35,706 nt of DNA from assembly GCA_007692505.1 (NCBI GenBank), contig REBX01000072.1, forward strand, positions 1 to 35,706, written 5' to 3'. The notes beneath the pieces are model-generated. The model ran no database searches and had not been told where the DNA came from. It saw only the letters and a program-made list of their open reading frames with translations. A program made the translations under genes and the position numbers. Shown here piece after piece: positions 18,313 through 27,800 of this stretch. This DNA is from Gemmatimonadales bacterium (GTDB lineage: Bacteria; Gemmatimonadota; Gemmatimonadetes; Longimicrobiales; Gaopeijiaceae). How positions within the stretch are numbered: position 1 is the stretch's first letter; every line of letters begins with the position of its first letter.

Positions 18313-19728
18313 ATGGCCAGAATCCTCATCATCGACGACCACGACTCCATGCGGGAGGGGCTCGAGCTCCTCCTCCGCAGGCGGGGCCACGGAACCATGT
18401 CGGCCAGCTCCGGCGCCGCCGGGCTGGAGCTCCTGGAGGACGGCGGCGCGGACCTGGTCATCACCGACCTGAAGATGGCCCGCATGGACGGCATCGAGGT
18501 CCTTCGCCGGATCCGGGAGTCCCACCCCGAGACCGACGTCCTGGTGATCACCGCCTACGGCACCATCGAGAAGGCGGTGGAGGCCATGAAGCTGGGGGCC
18601 GCCGACTTCCTCACCAAGCCCTTCTCGTCGGAGCAGTTCGGGGTGAAGGTGGACCGCCTCATGGCCACCCGGGAGGAGCGGAACCGCCTCCTCCGGGAGA
18701 ATCGAGGGCTCCGGGTGGAGAACACCTACCTGAAGGAGACGGCGCCGGCCGGTCGTGCGGCCCCTCCCCGCTACGGCCAGATGGTGGGGGACTCGGAGGC
18801 CATGAGTTCGGTGTTCCGCTGGATCGACCGGGTGGCCCCCTCCGATTCCACCGTCATGGTCTACGGCGAGTCGGGGACGGGGAAGGAGCTGGTGGCCCGG
18901 GCCATCCATGCGGGCTCCAGCCGGGCCGATGGCCCCTTCGTGAGGGTGAACTGCGGCGCCCTCTCGGACAGCCTCCTGGACTCGGAGCTCTTCGGCCACG
19001 AGAAGGGGGCCTTCACAGGAGCCGAGCGACGCCGGAGGGGCCGCTTCGAGCTCGCCGACGGGGGCACCCTCTTCCTGGACGAGATTGCCACGGTGGCCCC
19101 GGCCACCCAGATCCGCCTTCTCCGGGTCCTGCAGGAGCGGGAGCTCGAGCGGGTGGGGGGCGAGGAGACCTTCCCGGTGGATGTCCGGATCATTGCGGCC
19201 ACGAACCAGGGCCCGGAGGACCTCCTCTCGGGCAACGGCTTCCGGGAGGACCTGTTCTACCGCCTCCACGTGGTGCCCATCACCCTGCCGCCCCTCCGGG
19301 AACGCCCCGACGACATTCCGGTCCTGGCCCGGCACTTCGTGGAGAAGCTTCGGGAGCGCACCTGCTCGCCGGTGAAAACCGTTACGGACCTGGCCATGAA
19401 ACGGCTACAGGGGTACAACTGGCCCGGAAACGTGCGCGAGCTGGAGAACGTCATGGAGCGAGCCCTGGTCCTCGCAGACTCGGAGGAGCTCACGGCCTCC
19501 GACCTCCCCCCCTTCGGCCACGACATGCGTCCGCCGGCCGCCGAGGTGGTCCCGAAGCTCACCGAGGACGGAATGGACCTGAACGAGATCGTGGAGGGGG
19601 TGGAGGAACGCCTCCTCCGGGAGGCCCTCAGGCGGTCGGAGGGGGTGAAGGCCGAGGCGGCCCGCCTCCTGAACCTCAAGCCCAGTGCACTCTACTACAA
19701 GCTCGAGAAGTACGGAATCGAGGCCTGA
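18313..19728 (+). CDS. NtrC-family sigma54-dependent response regulator
   Basis: Receiver MARILIIDDHDSMREG..ITDLKMARMDG..KPF; AAA+ GESGTGKELVARAIH, GAFTGAERRRRGRFELADGGTLFLDEI; C-terminal HTH ALRRSEGVKAEAARLLNLKPSALYYKLEKYGI. Confidence 0.96.
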   Translation: MARILIIDDHDSMREGLELLLRRRGHGTMSASSGAAGLELLEDGGADLVITDLKMARMDGIEVLRRIRESHPETDVLVITAYGTIEKAVEAMKLGAADFLTKPFSSEQFGVKVDRLMATREERNRLLRENRGLRVENTYLKETAPAGRAAPPRYGQMVGDSEAMSSVFRWIDRVAPSDSTVMVYGESGTGKELVARAIHAGSSRADGPFVRVNCGALSDSLLDSELFGHEKGAFTGAERRRRGRFELADGGTLFLDEIATVAPATQIRLLRVLQERELERVGGEETFPVDVRIIAATNQGPEDLLSGNGFREDLFYRLHVVPITLPPLRERPDDIPVLARHFVEKLRERTCSPVKTVTDLAMKRLQGYNWPGNVRELENVMERALVLADSEELTASDLPPFGHDMRPPAAEVVPKLTEDGMDLNEIVEGVEERLLREALRRSEGVKAEAARLLNLKPSALYYKLEKYGIEA

Positions 19729-19746
19729 CGTCCCCTTCCCGGAACC

Positions 19747-20700
19747 ATGAACCTGTCCCTGATCCGGCGTGTCGGTACGAGCATGGCGGTGGCGCTGTTC
19801 GCCGCCGTCCTCCTCGTGGTGCCCGCCCATGGCCAGGTGACACGGTCGGGGTTCGTCGACGTGGAGCGCCTGGCCCGGGCCGAGGCCCGTTACCAGGTGG
19901 CGCTGGAAACCCACGAGGCCCTTCGGGAGCGGATGTCCGATGTGGAGCTCACCTGGCGCCGGGCAGCCCAGCAGATCCAGGCCCGCGATGCAGTGGGCGA
20001 CGATCGGGGCCGGGCCGAGGTCTTCCGGGACCAGTTCATCGACTCGGCGCTGCAGCTTTCCGAGCTGGAGGTGGTCCTCAGGAACGCCCGGGAGGAGCTC
20101 CGGGAGGCCCGACGGGACTACCTCCGGGTCCTGGACGACGAGCGGGAGGGCCTGGTCCTTCGCTGGGAGGAGGGGGACATCCCCCAGGGCCGCGAAGAGG
20201 AGCTCAACAGGGCCATCGTGGCCCTCCTTGTGGAGCAGTCACGGGTAGAGCGGGAGCGGGATCCCCTGGAGGAGTTCGTCCTCCGCCCCCTCCCCCGTCT
20301 CCAGGCGAACCCCACCGACGGCCCCACCGAACTCCTCCAGAAGGCGAGCTACATGGAGAACGAGGTGGCCACCACCTACGATGCGGTCATCGAGTCCCTG
20401 GACGAAGAGATCGCCCGGAGGGAGCAGCGCCTCCGGCAGGAGCGGGCCCTGGGCGACCAGCAGGCCGACATCGCCCGTTTCGACAGTGACCTCCTGGTGG
20501 GCGGCGCCGGCGTAGGCGGCCTTCGAGGGGAGAACCTGGCCGACGAGGTCCTGGAGGGCCTACCCCTCTTTGCGGACCGACCCCTCCCCGAGCAGGTGGC
20601 CCTCCTCCGGTCCATCCGGGACCAGGCCACAGAACGTCGGGACGAGGCCCTGGACGAGGCCGACCGCTTCCGCCGCCTGGCGGCAGGGGATGGCCGATGA
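19747..20700 (+). CDS. Secreted coiled-coil protein of unknown function
   Basis: Signal peptide MNLSLIRRVGTSMAVALFAAVLLVVPAHGQ followed by long charged helical sequence; no family recognised. Confidence 0.75.
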   Translation: MNLSLIRRVGTSMAVALFAAVLLVVPAHGQVTRSGFVDVERLARAEARYQVALETHEALRERMSDVELTWRRAAQQIQARDAVGDDRGRAEVFRDQFIDSALQLSELEVVLRNAREELREARRDYLRVLDDEREGLVLRWEEGDIPQGREEELNRAIVALLVEQSRVERERDPLEEFVLRPLPRLQANPTDGPTELLQKASYMENEVATTYDAVIESLDEEIARREQRLRQERALGDQQADIARFDSDLLVGGAGVGGLRGENLADEVLEGLPLFADRPLPEQVALLRSIRDQATERRDEALDEADRFRRLAAGDGR

Positions 20701-21860
20701 GGGATTGTCCGGAGAGGTTCGGGTCGGATGTGGCCGGAAGGCTCCCGCTGCCCGGGATCCTGGTGGCGGTCCTCCTCCTCCTGGCCGGAGGGGCCCACGA
20801 CCTCCAGGGCCAGGTGGACTGGCGGGACTTCGTGGTGACCAGCGGCCTTTCGGCGGAGGGCTACCAGGGGAACCTCCCCACCGTGGCGGCCGCCGTCCAG
20901 GACTCCACCGAGGCCGCCACCGCCATGGTGGGCGAGCTGGCGATGCGGGGAGACGCGGTCTGGCGCCGGAACGGGCAGACCCGGGGCCTCCTGGCCTTCG
21001 ACGGAGGGGTCCGGCAGTTCAACACCTGGGGCTTCGAGCTGGACAACTACGCCCCCACCGAGTGGGCAGGCACCCTGGACCTGGCGTGGCGCCAGCCCGT
21101 CAGCGAGGGGCTGACCGTGGTGGTCTCCTCACGGGTCCGGGGCCGGGAAGTCCGGGACCGTCCCCCCATGCCCCTCTTCCTGGCGCCGGCCTACGCCTCG
21201 TACTCCGCCACGGCAGGCGCCGAGTGGCGGACCTCCCGGGGCTTCTGGGACCTGAGGGTCAGGGGCGAGCGAAGCGACTACTTCGCCCCGGAGTTCGCCC
21301 CCCAGGTGAGCCTCCTGGACCGGGAGGGGATCAGCGCCGAGGTGGGCCATGAGAGGCGCCTGGGCTCGGTGAGCCGGATCCGGGTCTTCGGGGAGTGGGA
21401 GTCGAGCCACTACCCGGAGCAGAACACCTTCGCCGAGGACGACCCGTTCCGCCGCGACCGGACGATCCGCACCGGGGCAGAGTGGCGCTGGCAGGGCGAC
21501 ATCATCGGTTCGCTGGGAGCCGTGGGGCGCTTCAACCGCTCCAACTCCCGGCGGCCCGAGTACAACTCCATCACGGTGGATGGCTCACTGAGCACCGTCC
21601 TTCCGGGCACCAGCGTGCTCACCGCGTACGCTGCCCTGACCCTGAAGAGCTACCGCGAGTCCACGCCCTTTGCCCGCCTCATCCCCGGGGAGGAGGCGAA
21701 CAGCGCCTCCACGGCGTACGTGGCGCTGAGCCGGGGGCTCGTCCGGAATATCGACTCCACGGTGCGCCTGAGCTGGACCCGGGCCGAGACCGAGATCGGG
21801 GGCGACTACTTCCAGCGCTTCGGCGCCGCCGTGATCCTCCACTACCGCCCGGGGTCCTGA
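20697..21860 (+). CDS. Predicted outer-membrane beta-barrel protein, unknown function
   Basis: Signal-like N-terminus then alternating amphipathic strands with aromatic ends (GFELDNYAPTEWAGTLDLAWRQP..., terminal FGAAVILHYRPGS); 4-nt overlap with the preceding gene. Confidence 0.7.
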   Translation: MRDCPERFGSDVAGRLPLPGILVAVLLLLAGGAHDLQGQVDWRDFVVTSGLSAEGYQGNLPTVAAAVQDSTEAATAMVGELAMRGDAVWRRNGQTRGLLAFDGGVRQFNTWGFELDNYAPTEWAGTLDLAWRQPVSEGLTVVVSSRVRGREVRDRPPMPLFLAPAYASYSATAGAEWRTSRGFWDLRVRGERSDYFAPEFAPQVSLLDREGISAEVGHERRLGSVSRIRVFGEWESSHYPEQNTFAEDDPFRRDRTIRTGAEWRWQGDIIGSLGAVGRFNRSNSRRPEYNSITVDGSLSTVLPGTSVLTAYAALTLKSYRESTPFARLIPGEEANSASTAYVALSRGLVRNIDSTVRLSWTRAETEIGGDYFQRFGAAVILHYRPGS

Positions 21861-21895
21861 CCCGCACGTTGCCCCCGCGGGTGCCGGAGCCGGGG

Positions 21896-21916
21896 GACCC
21901 CCCGGTCCGGGGGGTC
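21896..21916. terminator. Hairpin between convergent genes
   Basis: GACCCCCCGG-T-CCGGGGGGTC perfect inverted repeat. Confidence 0.55.
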
Positions 21917-21923
21917 TGCCGCC

Positions 21924-22763
21924 TCAGTCGCGGCCCGTGTCCGGTTCGGGACCGTGGTGGGCCGGGGGCAGGAGGAGGGCCCACCCCACCCAGGCGCCGT
22001 GGTGGGATATGGAGAGGTCCACTCCCTCAAGGAGCTGTCCGTCCACCAGGACCCGGGGCGGGGTCCGGCCCGGCCGGGTCCGTGAGGTGAGGATCTCGAT
22101 CCTGGGCTCGAAGCTCCGGCCCGGACCCGGGCCTTCGTCGTCACCGGCCCGCTCCGGAAGGGTCGCTGCCGTTTCGGTGGCCAGGTGGCTCGCCAGACGA
22201 CGTCGAGCCTCCAGCCTCGCCCAGGCGCTCGGGAGTCCATGGATGCCGGACCACTCCCTCGACGTGAAACGGTCCCGGAGGCCATCCAACTCCAGCAGTT
22301 CCCCGTCCTCGGTGGTCTCGGGGACCCGCTCCACCCCCAGTTCGATTCGGTGCCGGGCCCAGGTCGCGGGTCGATCTCCTGCAGTGCCGACAAGGTGGAC
22401 GAAGCTGCCGCTCACCCATCCCGACACCTCCACCGATCGGTCCAGCGCCCGCACCGTGCCCCGAACCTCCCGGAGGTCGGCGTCTGCAGGGCCCAGCTCC
22501 AACTCGGTCACGAAGCGGGCATGGGCAAATACGGGTCGGTCGCCGGGCCACTTGCAGACCACCTTGTAGGCCGTCTCCTTGGCCGCCCAGGCTGCCCAGA
22601 GGCGGGCTTCCTCCTCCTGGGGGTCGGAGGCGAGCCAGCGCCGTTCCGGGCTGGAGAGGACCCGGGCCAGGAAGCGGGCGCGCCTGCGGCGACTGCGGAC
22701 CCGGGGGTGGGCAAGGTCGACCACGTCGTTTCCGAGGCGGAGGGGGGCCGAAATGGGGGACAC
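21924..22763 (-). CDS. 4'-phosphopantetheinyl transferase superfamily protein
   Basis: LRLGNDVVDLAHPR, RFLARVLSSPERRW, LWAAWAAKETAYKVV, VDLSISHHGAWVGWAL; GTG start proposed at 22763. Confidence 0.85.
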   Translation of the reverse strand: MSPISAPLRLGNDVVDLAHPRVRSRRRRARFLARVLSSPERRWLASDPQEEEARLWAAWAAKETAYKVVCKWPGDRPVFAHARFVTELELGPADADLREVRGTVRALDRSVEVSGWVSGSFVHLVGTAGDRPATWARHRIELGVERVPETTEDGELLELDGLRDRFTSREWSGIHGLPSAWARLEARRRLASHLATETAATLPERAGDDEGPGPGRSFEPRIEILTSRTRPGRTPPRVLVDGQLLEGVDLSISHHGAWVGWALLLPPAHHGPEPDTGRD

Positions 22764-22930
22764 CGTAGCCTGGGGGCTGGGAGGGTTGGAGCAGCTTCGT
22801 GGGTGGGGGACGTGTTCATCGACCCTTCGGGCGGCAGGGGGTTCCGCGTGGCAGGCTCTTCCGGGAGGGGTCACCGGGTGTGGTTGTGCACCGGGAACCG
22901 GAGCGCTACTCTCCGTGTACTCCAACCCAA

Positions 22931-23314
22931 ATGCGCATGTCTTCTCATTACTCCCCCGGCACGGCACCCCCTGCGGTGCGATGGTTTGCGGCGGCGGCCC
23001 TCCTGGTCTTCGGACTGGCGGGCACCTTCGTGCCGGCGGTGCATGCGCTGGAGGAAGCCGAGGAGTTCAACGAGTTCGTGGTCCTGGTGGAGTCGGCCCT
23101 GGAGGCCGGTGAGGACCCCCCGCAGGGCGAACCCCACGACGAGCTCGAGTGCCTGGACTGCCTGGCGGCCACGGCGTCCATCCTCCCCACCGCAGCCCCA
23201 TCCCCCCTGGTGCCCTCCGCGCCGGTCCTGGTGCCTGAGGCGCTGGTGCCCGCCCTCCCGGCGGCCCCGGCTCCCGCAATTCTGCCCCCTGCCCGGGCAC
23301 CCCCTGCAGGTTGA
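22931..23314 (+). CDS. Small secreted/anchored protein with CxxC (DUF2946-like by eye)
   Basis: MRMSSHYSPGTAPPAVRWFAAAALLVFGLAGTFVPAVHALEEAEEF...DELECLDCLAATASILPTAAPSPLVP...; upstream of a TonB receptor. Confidence 0.5.
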   Translation: MRMSSHYSPGTAPPAVRWFAAAALLVFGLAGTFVPAVHALEEAEEFNEFVVLVESALEAGEDPPQGEPHDELECLDCLAATASILPTAAPSPLVPSAPVLVPEALVPALPAAPAPAILPPARAPPAG

Positions 23315-23523
23315 CGACACCGGGCTCCAACGGACCCGGTCCTCCGCTGGTGGAGGGCCCTGTCCTGCCCGGACCTACATGTCGTCTCCCCTCCACCCCC
23401 CGACCCCGTCCCTTCGGCCTTAGCTGACCGGAAGGCGGGGAGCCCGGCCCCTTCCAAGGGCAGGGTCCATGTCGGGGGCAGGTCCGGAGGGGCACCCGTC
23501 CGCCCGCCCCTGCAGGTGCAGTC

Positions 23524-25896
23524 ATGCTCGTACCGGTCTCATTCAAGCACAGTACTTCAGCCCTCCTGGCGCCCCTGGTCATTGGGATGCTCCTGGCCCT
23601 GTGCCCCACCTCCGCAGCCGCCCATGAGCCCGACAGGGTGGAGCAGGGTGCAGTGCAGGTGGAAGTGGTGGATGCCGAGACGGGCGCACCGCTCCGGGCA
23701 GCGCGGATCACCCTAGTGGAGCTGGGACGGGCCGGATCCTCCGATGCCGATGGACGGCGGGTCTTCGAAGGGCTTCACGCAGGCCCGGTGACCGTGCGGG
23801 TGACCCGGCTGGGCTACGGCACCCGGAACGTGGAGGTGGACGTCCCCGCCGACGGGATCCTCACGGTGACGGTGGAGCTCGAGCCCGTGGCCCTCGAGGT
23901 CGAGGGGCTGGTGGTCACGGGCACGGCCAGGGAGCGGGGCGCCGGCGAGGTGTATCGCCCCACCTCCACCCTCTCCGGCGTGGAACTCCAGAGGAACCTG
24001 GCGGCCAGCGTTCCCCAGACGCTGCAGCGGATTCCCGGCTTCTCGGTGGAGTACAACGGCCCCGGTGCGGCCAGCCCGCGGATCCGGGGAATGGGCGGCG
24101 ATCGGGTCCTCATGCTGGAGGACGGGGGCCGCACCGGGGACCTCTACCAGACGGCCGCCGACCACGGGGTCATGGCCGAGCCCCTCTCGGCGGAGCGCAT
24201 CGAGGTGGTGCGGGGTCCGGCGGGGCTCCTCTACGGCTCCAACGCCCTGGGCGGGGTGGTGAACATCATCCGGGACGACGTGCCCCGCACCCGGCCCTCC
24301 GGGGTCACGGGCACCCTCTCCAGCCAGTACGAGTCCGTATCGGACGGGGTGGCCGGGGCCGCCGTGGTCACGGGTCCGGCCGGGCCCTTCACCCTCCGCC
24401 TGGAGGGCACGGCCCGGGCCAACGACGACGCCCGGACCCCGGCAGGTACCCTGGAGCGCACGGACATGCGGGCCCTCAACGGGGCCCTGGGGCTCAGCCT
24501 GGTCCGGGACTGGGGCTTCGTGGGCAGCGCGGTCCGGCATTACGACAACGTCTACGGGGTCCCCGGCGAGTTCCAGGGCGAACTCATCCCCGGCGGCCAC
24601 CCGGGTGGGGTGGACATCGAGGCACGGCGGACCACGGGGCGCTTCCGGGCCGAGTACCGGCGGCCCTTCCTGGGCTTCTTCGACTCGGGGCGCCTGGACG
24701 CCAGCGCCGTGCGCTACCTCCACGACGAGCTGGAGGGAATCCTGAACGGGCAGCCCATCGTGGGGGCCTGCTTCGACCAGACGAGCTGGAACGTGGATGC
24801 GCTGGGCCGCCACGACCACACCGGAGACCGCCTCCGGGCCGAGGGGACCCTGGGGCTGTCCTTCCAGGGGCGCGACCTGGAGGCGGGGTGCTCCTCTCCG
24901 GGCACCCGCTCGGGGACGGAGTGGGCCGTGGCCGCCTACGGCTTCGAGGAATTCACCCGGGGGCCGGTGCGCCTCCAGGCCGGGCTCCGCTTCGACTACC
25001 GGAAGGTCACCCCGGGGCGTACCGACTCCATCCGGGTCCGGACGGACCAGGCCCGGATCACCAAGTTCGTGCCGTCGGAGCGGAGCTTCTCCGATGCCTC
25101 CGGATCGCTGGCGGCCCTCTGGGACTTCCGCCCCGGCTGGACGGCAGGGGCCTCCGTGGCCCGCTCGTTCCGGTCTCCGGCCATCGAGGAGATGTTCTCC
25201 GACGGGCCCCACCTGGCGGACTTCTCCTTCGACATCGGCGAGCCCGCCCTGGACTCGGAGATCGGCCTGGGGTTCGACCTCTTCCTCCGGGCCGACCGGC
25301 CGGACCTGAGCCTGGAGCTGGCCGCCTACCTGAACCGGGTGGACGACTACATCTCGTACGTGCCCACGGGAATGACCCGCCGGGAGGTCCGAGACGGATT
25401 CGAGCCCTGGTTCATCCCCGTCTTCGAGGCCCGGGGCGAGGATTCGGACTTCATGGGGGTGGAGGGCCGCGTGCAGTGGGAGTTCCTCCCCCGGCTCATC
25501 GCCGACGGGACCCTGAACTGGACCCGGGCCACCCGCCGGCAGGACGGCGACCCCCTCTCCTTCATCCCGCCCCTGTCCGGGCAGGCCGAACTCCGCTGGG
25601 AAGGCCGCGCGTTCTCGGCGTCGCTGGGGCTCGACGCCGCAGCGGCCCAGAACCGGGTGCCCCGCCCCATCCAGGTGGGAGACCAGATGGAGGAGCCCCA
25701 GTCCCCTACCTCGGGGCACGGTACGCTGAACGCCGGCCTGGGCTGGCGAGGCGATTCGGGCCGATTCGTCCACGTGGTCCAGCTCCAGGGCCGGAACCTC
25801 CTGGACCGCGAGTACCGCGACCACCTGTCGCGAATGAAGGAGGTGGCCCCCCAGCCGGGCCGCAACCTGAGTCTCACCTACCGGGTGCACTTCTGA
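23524..25896 (+). CDS. TonB-dependent receptor with N-terminal carboxypeptidase-regulatory-like domain
   Basis: VQVEVVDAETGAPLRAARITLVELG..., plug GVELQRNLAASVPQTLQRIPGFSVEYNGPGAASPRIRGMGGDRVLMLEDGGR, RIEVVRGPAGLLYGSNALGGVVNII, barrel ending LTYRVHF. Confidence 0.95.
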   Translation: MLVPVSFKHSTSALLAPLVIGMLLALCPTSAAAHEPDRVEQGAVQVEVVDAETGAPLRAARITLVELGRAGSSDADGRRVFEGLHAGPVTVRVTRLGYGTRNVEVDVPADGILTVTVELEPVALEVEGLVVTGTARERGAGEVYRPTSTLSGVELQRNLAASVPQTLQRIPGFSVEYNGPGAASPRIRGMGGDRVLMLEDGGRTGDLYQTAADHGVMAEPLSAERIEVVRGPAGLLYGSNALGGVVNIIRDDVPRTRPSGVTGTLSSQYESVSDGVAGAAVVTGPAGPFTLRLEGTARANDDARTPAGTLERTDMRALNGALGLSLVRDWGFVGSAVRHYDNVYGVPGEFQGELIPGGHPGGVDIEARRTTGRFRAEYRRPFLGFFDSGRLDASAVRYLHDELEGILNGQPIVGACFDQTSWNVDALGRHDHTGDRLRAEGTLGLSFQGRDLEAGCSSPGTRSGTEWAVAAYGFEEFTRGPVRLQAGLRFDYRKVTPGRTDSIRVRTDQARITKFVPSERSFSDASGSLAALWDFRPGWTAGASVARSFRSPAIEEMFSDGPHLADFSFDIGEPALDSEIGLGFDLFLRADRPDLSLELAAYLNRVDDYISYVPTGMTRREVRDGFEPWFIPVFEARGEDSDFMGVEGRVQWEFLPRLIADGTLNWTRATRRQDGDPLSFIPPLSGQAELRWEGRAFSASLGLDAAAAQNRVPRPIQVGDQMEEPQSPTSGHGTLNAGLGWRGDSGRFVHVVQLQGRNLLDREYRDHLSRMKEVAPQPGRNLSLTYRVHF

Positions 25897-25988
25897 TGCG
25901 CTCCGGACCCCGCCCCGGCAGCGCTGCCGGGCCCGTTTCACCCCGTTCACCCTCACCACCACCCACAGCGAGAACGAGAGACGACACC

Positions 25989-27176
25989 ATGACACGTTCG
26001 AACCGTACGCACCGCAGCCGGGCCCACTGGGCCCGACTCCTGGTGGTTCCCGTCGTGCTGGCCTTCGCGGCCTGCGACAGCTCCACCGACCCCATCGACG
26101 ACAACGACGACAACGGCCACGAGGATGCGGCCCGCGTCACCATCGAGACCCGGGGCGCCGCCAGCGCCCTCCTGGCCGAGTGGATCGACGGCGAGGGCTG
26201 GATGGACGCCGACGGCAACTCCATCGACCAGCTCCCCACCCCTGTGGACTCGGAGGCCGAAGGGCTCATCGACCTCATGGTGGGCGGCCCCAACGCCTCC
26301 CTCACCGTCACCTTCTTCAATCCCGACGGCTCCGAGGTGGACATGGGGACGGTGAGCCGCGATGACGTGTCCCGGGAGCGGGTCTGCACCGAGTACTCGG
26401 CGCGCTACTACCCGCTGGACAACAACACCAGCGTCATCGCCTGGCCCAACACGGCCCACCCCGAGGGCCCCAACCAGAGCTTCCAGTTCGCCGAGCGCCA
26501 GAGCGGGCAGCTGGTGGGGATCTTCCACTGTGACCACATCCACCTCTATCCGGAGAGCGCCGGCGAGGTGGACATCGAGTTCCGCCTCTGGCACGGGGAC
26601 CACAGCGACGGCGAGACGGACCCCATCCGCGTCGTGGTGCAGGAGAACCCGAACCCGGACCGCTTCGAGATCGCGACCCGGGGCCCGGCCAACACCCTCA
26701 TCGCCGAGTGGATCGAGGGCGAGGGCTGGTTCGACGCCGACGGGAACGCCACCGACGTCCTCCCCACCCCCATCGACGCCGAGGGGCTGGGCCTCACCAG
26801 CATGACGGCCGACGGCCCCCGGGCCTCCCTCACCGTCCGGTATTTCACCGGTGGCGAGCAGGTGGCCATCAGCACGCAGGGCCGCGACGACGACACCCGC
26901 GAGCGGGTGTGCTCGAGCATCCAGGCCCGCTTCACCATCGGTGAGGGCGACGACTCCATCATCGCATGGCCCCCGCAGGCCCACCCCGACAACCCCGACG
27001 GCGAGACGCAGTTTGCCCAGTGGGACCGGGAGGGTGAGCTCATTGCCAACTTCCACTGCGACCACATCCACTTCTACCCGGAGACCTCCGGCGAGGCGGA
27101 CATCCACTTCCAGGCCTGGAGCGATGGAAGCGTGGTGAAGCAGTCGGCCGGCATCCGCCTGGTGGTCGAGGACTGA
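25989..27176 (+). CDS. Lipoprotein with two tandem homologous domains each containing FHCDHIH[LF]YPE
   Basis: LLVVPVVLAFAACDSS lipobox; domain 1 from 26136, domain 2 from 26664; both contain AEWI[DE]GEGW.DADGN, IIAWP/VIAWP, FHCDHIHxYPE. Confidence 0.85.
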   Translation: MTRSNRTHRSRAHWARLLVVPVVLAFAACDSSTDPIDDNDDNGHEDAARVTIETRGAASALLAEWIDGEGWMDADGNSIDQLPTPVDSEAEGLIDLMVGGPNASLTVTFFNPDGSEVDMGTVSRDDVSRERVCTEYSARYYPLDNNTSVIAWPNTAHPEGPNQSFQFAERQSGQLVGIFHCDHIHLYPESAGEVDIEFRLWHGDHSDGETDPIRVVVQENPNPDRFEIATRGPANTLIAEWIEGEGWFDADGNATDVLPTPIDAEGLGLTSMTADGPRASLTVRYFTGGEQVAISTQGRDDDTRERVCSSIQARFTIGEGDDSIIAWPPQAHPDNPDGETQFAQWDREGELIANFHCDHIHFYPETSGEADIHFQAWSDGSVVKQSAGIRLVVED

Positions 27177-27277
27177 CCCCGGAGCCGGACCCGCCTGAAG
27201 GAGGTCCCCCCCTCCGCAGGCACCCTCCTTCCAGGTCCGCCCCGGCGGTCCGCACCACGGAAGGGATGATCACACGG

Positions 27278-27308
27278 CGCCCCGTTCGGCCTCACGGCCG
27301 GCGGGGCG
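27278..27308. terminator. Hairpin at the 3' end of the thioesterase gene
   Basis: CGCCCCG-ttc-GGCC-tcac-GGCC-gg-CGGGGCG. Confidence 0.4.
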
Positions 27309-27777
27309 TTCGTGGTTCGGACAGCGCCTCCCGCACCGAGGCGGGAATCCGCATGGGGCGCCCGTCGGGCCCCACCCACACGGCCACCACCTTCGCCTCC
27401 GACACGAGTTCGCCGGGCTCCCGGGTGTCGCCAGCGCCCCCGCCCCCACCCCCCTCGCCGCCGTCCCCGGCCTCAGCGCCAGCCCCCCGCCGCATCACCT
27501 GCCGAATCGTCATGGACGAGTTCCGGAACTCGTCCACCCGGGTCTGCACCTCCAGCTCGTCGCCCAGCCGGCACTCGCGCCGGTACTCTACCTCGATGCG
27601 CACCACGTGCACGCCCCAGCCCTCCCGGGCCAGCTCACCGGGCGGGAATCCCGCGCCCTCCAGCGCATCGAAGCGCGCCTGCTCGTACCAGTTCAGGAAG
27701 ACGGCGTGGTTCAGGTGGCCCAGACCATCGAGCTCGTAAGAGCGGACACGGAACGAAGAACTGAATTCAGGGTGCAT
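27292..27777 (-). CDS. Acyl-CoA thioesterase (hotdog fold, YbgC/4HBT type)
   Basis: FRVRSYELDGLGHLNHAVFLNWYEQARFDALEGAG..., VEYRRECRLGDELEVQTRVDEF; Gly-rich insertion. Confidence 0.88.
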   Translation of the reverse strand: MHPEFSSSFRVRSYELDGLGHLNHAVFLNWYEQARFDALEGAGFPPGELAREGWGVHVVRIEVEYRRECRLGDELEVQTRVDEFRNSSMTIRQVMRRGAGAEAGDGGEGGGGGGAGDTREPGELVSEAKVVAVWVGPDGRPMRIPASVREALSEPRTPRRP

Positions 27778-27800
27778 TCGAAAGGACCTCCCGGGCCGCT

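Noticed and set aside
23713-25995. 760-aa - strand ORF
   Set aside because: Antisense to the TonB receptor; composition artefact.
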